Part shown: piece by piece, positions 22,163 to 22,467 of the stretch
Layout: each line of letters starts with the position of its first letter
Position numbering within the stretch: position 1 is the stretch's first letter
DNA from: a virus
Strand: one strand, 5' to 3'
IMG/VR virus record: IMGVR_UViG_3300017776_000218
Coordinates: 1-22,467 of that record
Length of the DNA stretch: 22,467 nt
Program-made: the position numbers and the translations under genes
Notes under the pieces: generated by a model
What the model saw: only the letters and a program-made list of their open reading frames with translations
The model's database searches: none
Told to the model about the DNA's origin: nothing

Positions 22163-22467
22163 TGGCTGATAGTGTAACAACCATACGGCAATTGCCAGCT
22201 TATATGCAGGAATACGATGAGGCGTTGCTTCAACGTATTTTTGGCGCTCCTGATGATGAAGGCGTTTTAACAGGTGGGATTATAGATGATCCTGAGCTGT
22301 TTAATATTCCTGATTATGTTCAAGCAGGAAGAAATCCCCTCCAAGAATCTGTAGTTAATTCATTTGGCACTGAAGCACAACGCCAAGCATTTATGGATCG
22401 CTATCAACCATACTTTACAGACGCTTCAGGCAACGCAAGATACTTACCAGAAGCATCTCAAGGATTA
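22162..22467 (+). CDS. 5' part of a probable virion protein (truncated by window)
   Basis: An ATG at 22162 overlaps the preceding stop (TAATG) and the frame stays open for 102 codons to the last base. It begins MADSVTTIRQLPAYMQEYDE, then ALLQRIFGAPDDEGVL, and has no signal or membrane segment in the visible part. The QLPAYMQEY opening is recalled from large marine phage tail or internal virion proteins that follow the gene just upstream. Lack of a stop in 306 bases with phage-like composition supports a real gene. The C-terminus, and so the function, cannot be seen. Confidence 0.7.
   Translation, partial: MADSVTTIRQLPAYMQEYDEALLQRIFGAPDDEGVLTGGIIDDPELFNIPDYVQAGRNPLQESVVNSFGTEAQRQAFMDRYQPYFTDASGNARYLPEASQGL

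Noticed and set aside
1-22467. tRNA, rRNA, insertion sequence, integrase or attachment site
   Set aside because: I looked for cloverleaf-like segments, terminal inverted repeats with transposase frames and recombinase motifs and saw none; gaps between genes are all below about 130 bases.

Overview
The window is a slice of a tailed double-stranded DNA phage genome (Caudoviricetes), covering most of the virion-structure and lysis genes. Every gene reads on the + strand. Genes are tightly packed, and many neighbours overlap by ATGA or TAATG, so translation is probably coupled. I see no integrase, polymerase, terminase, tRNA or host gene. The proteins most resemble, from memory, those of uncultured marine bacteriophages. 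The host is inferred to be Gram-negative: there are several Sec signal peptides, a muramidase with a three-TM-type holin, and a GroES-like protein that needs a host GroEL. Short-tailed (podovirus-like) morphology is inferred from P22/T7-like adaptor and nozzle candidates and the absence of a sheath or long tape-measure gene here, but the genome is incomplete.

Layout. Positions 1-3452 hold the end of an upstream gene, a GroES-like co-chaperonin, a scaffolding protein, an unknown protein, a decoration-like protein and the major capsid protein. A strong terminator follows, then a possible promoter. Positions 3581-5301 hold two small virion proteins and a group of very lysine-rich small proteins, including one 48-residue overlapping frame. 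Positions 5298-8222 hold two head-tail adaptor candidates and small structural proteins, one built of nine 22-residue repeats. Positions 8232-13214 are a 1660-residue tail fibre with about 64 YadA-like repeat subunits and a C-terminal S74 chaperone/autoprotease.

Positions 13219-18353 hold small accessory proteins, then five consecutive genes with signal peptides, two membrane proteins (one with an EF-hand), the holin and a GH108 endolysin. A second terminator and promoter-like element lead into 18464-22467: a large nozzle-like protein with inserted domains, a small protein, a zinc ribbon, a glycine-rich virion protein candidate and the start of another protein.

How the genes work together: the first block builds the procapsid, with scaffold, capsid protein and phage co-chaperonin using host GroEL. 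The middle and last blocks build the connector, fibres and tail machine. The holin and endolysin release progeny. The least explained part is the secreted-protein cassette at 13968-16604. It includes an adjacent pair whose sequence patterns recall a fimbrial subunit and its periplasmic chaperone; that is a hypothesis from pattern reading only.
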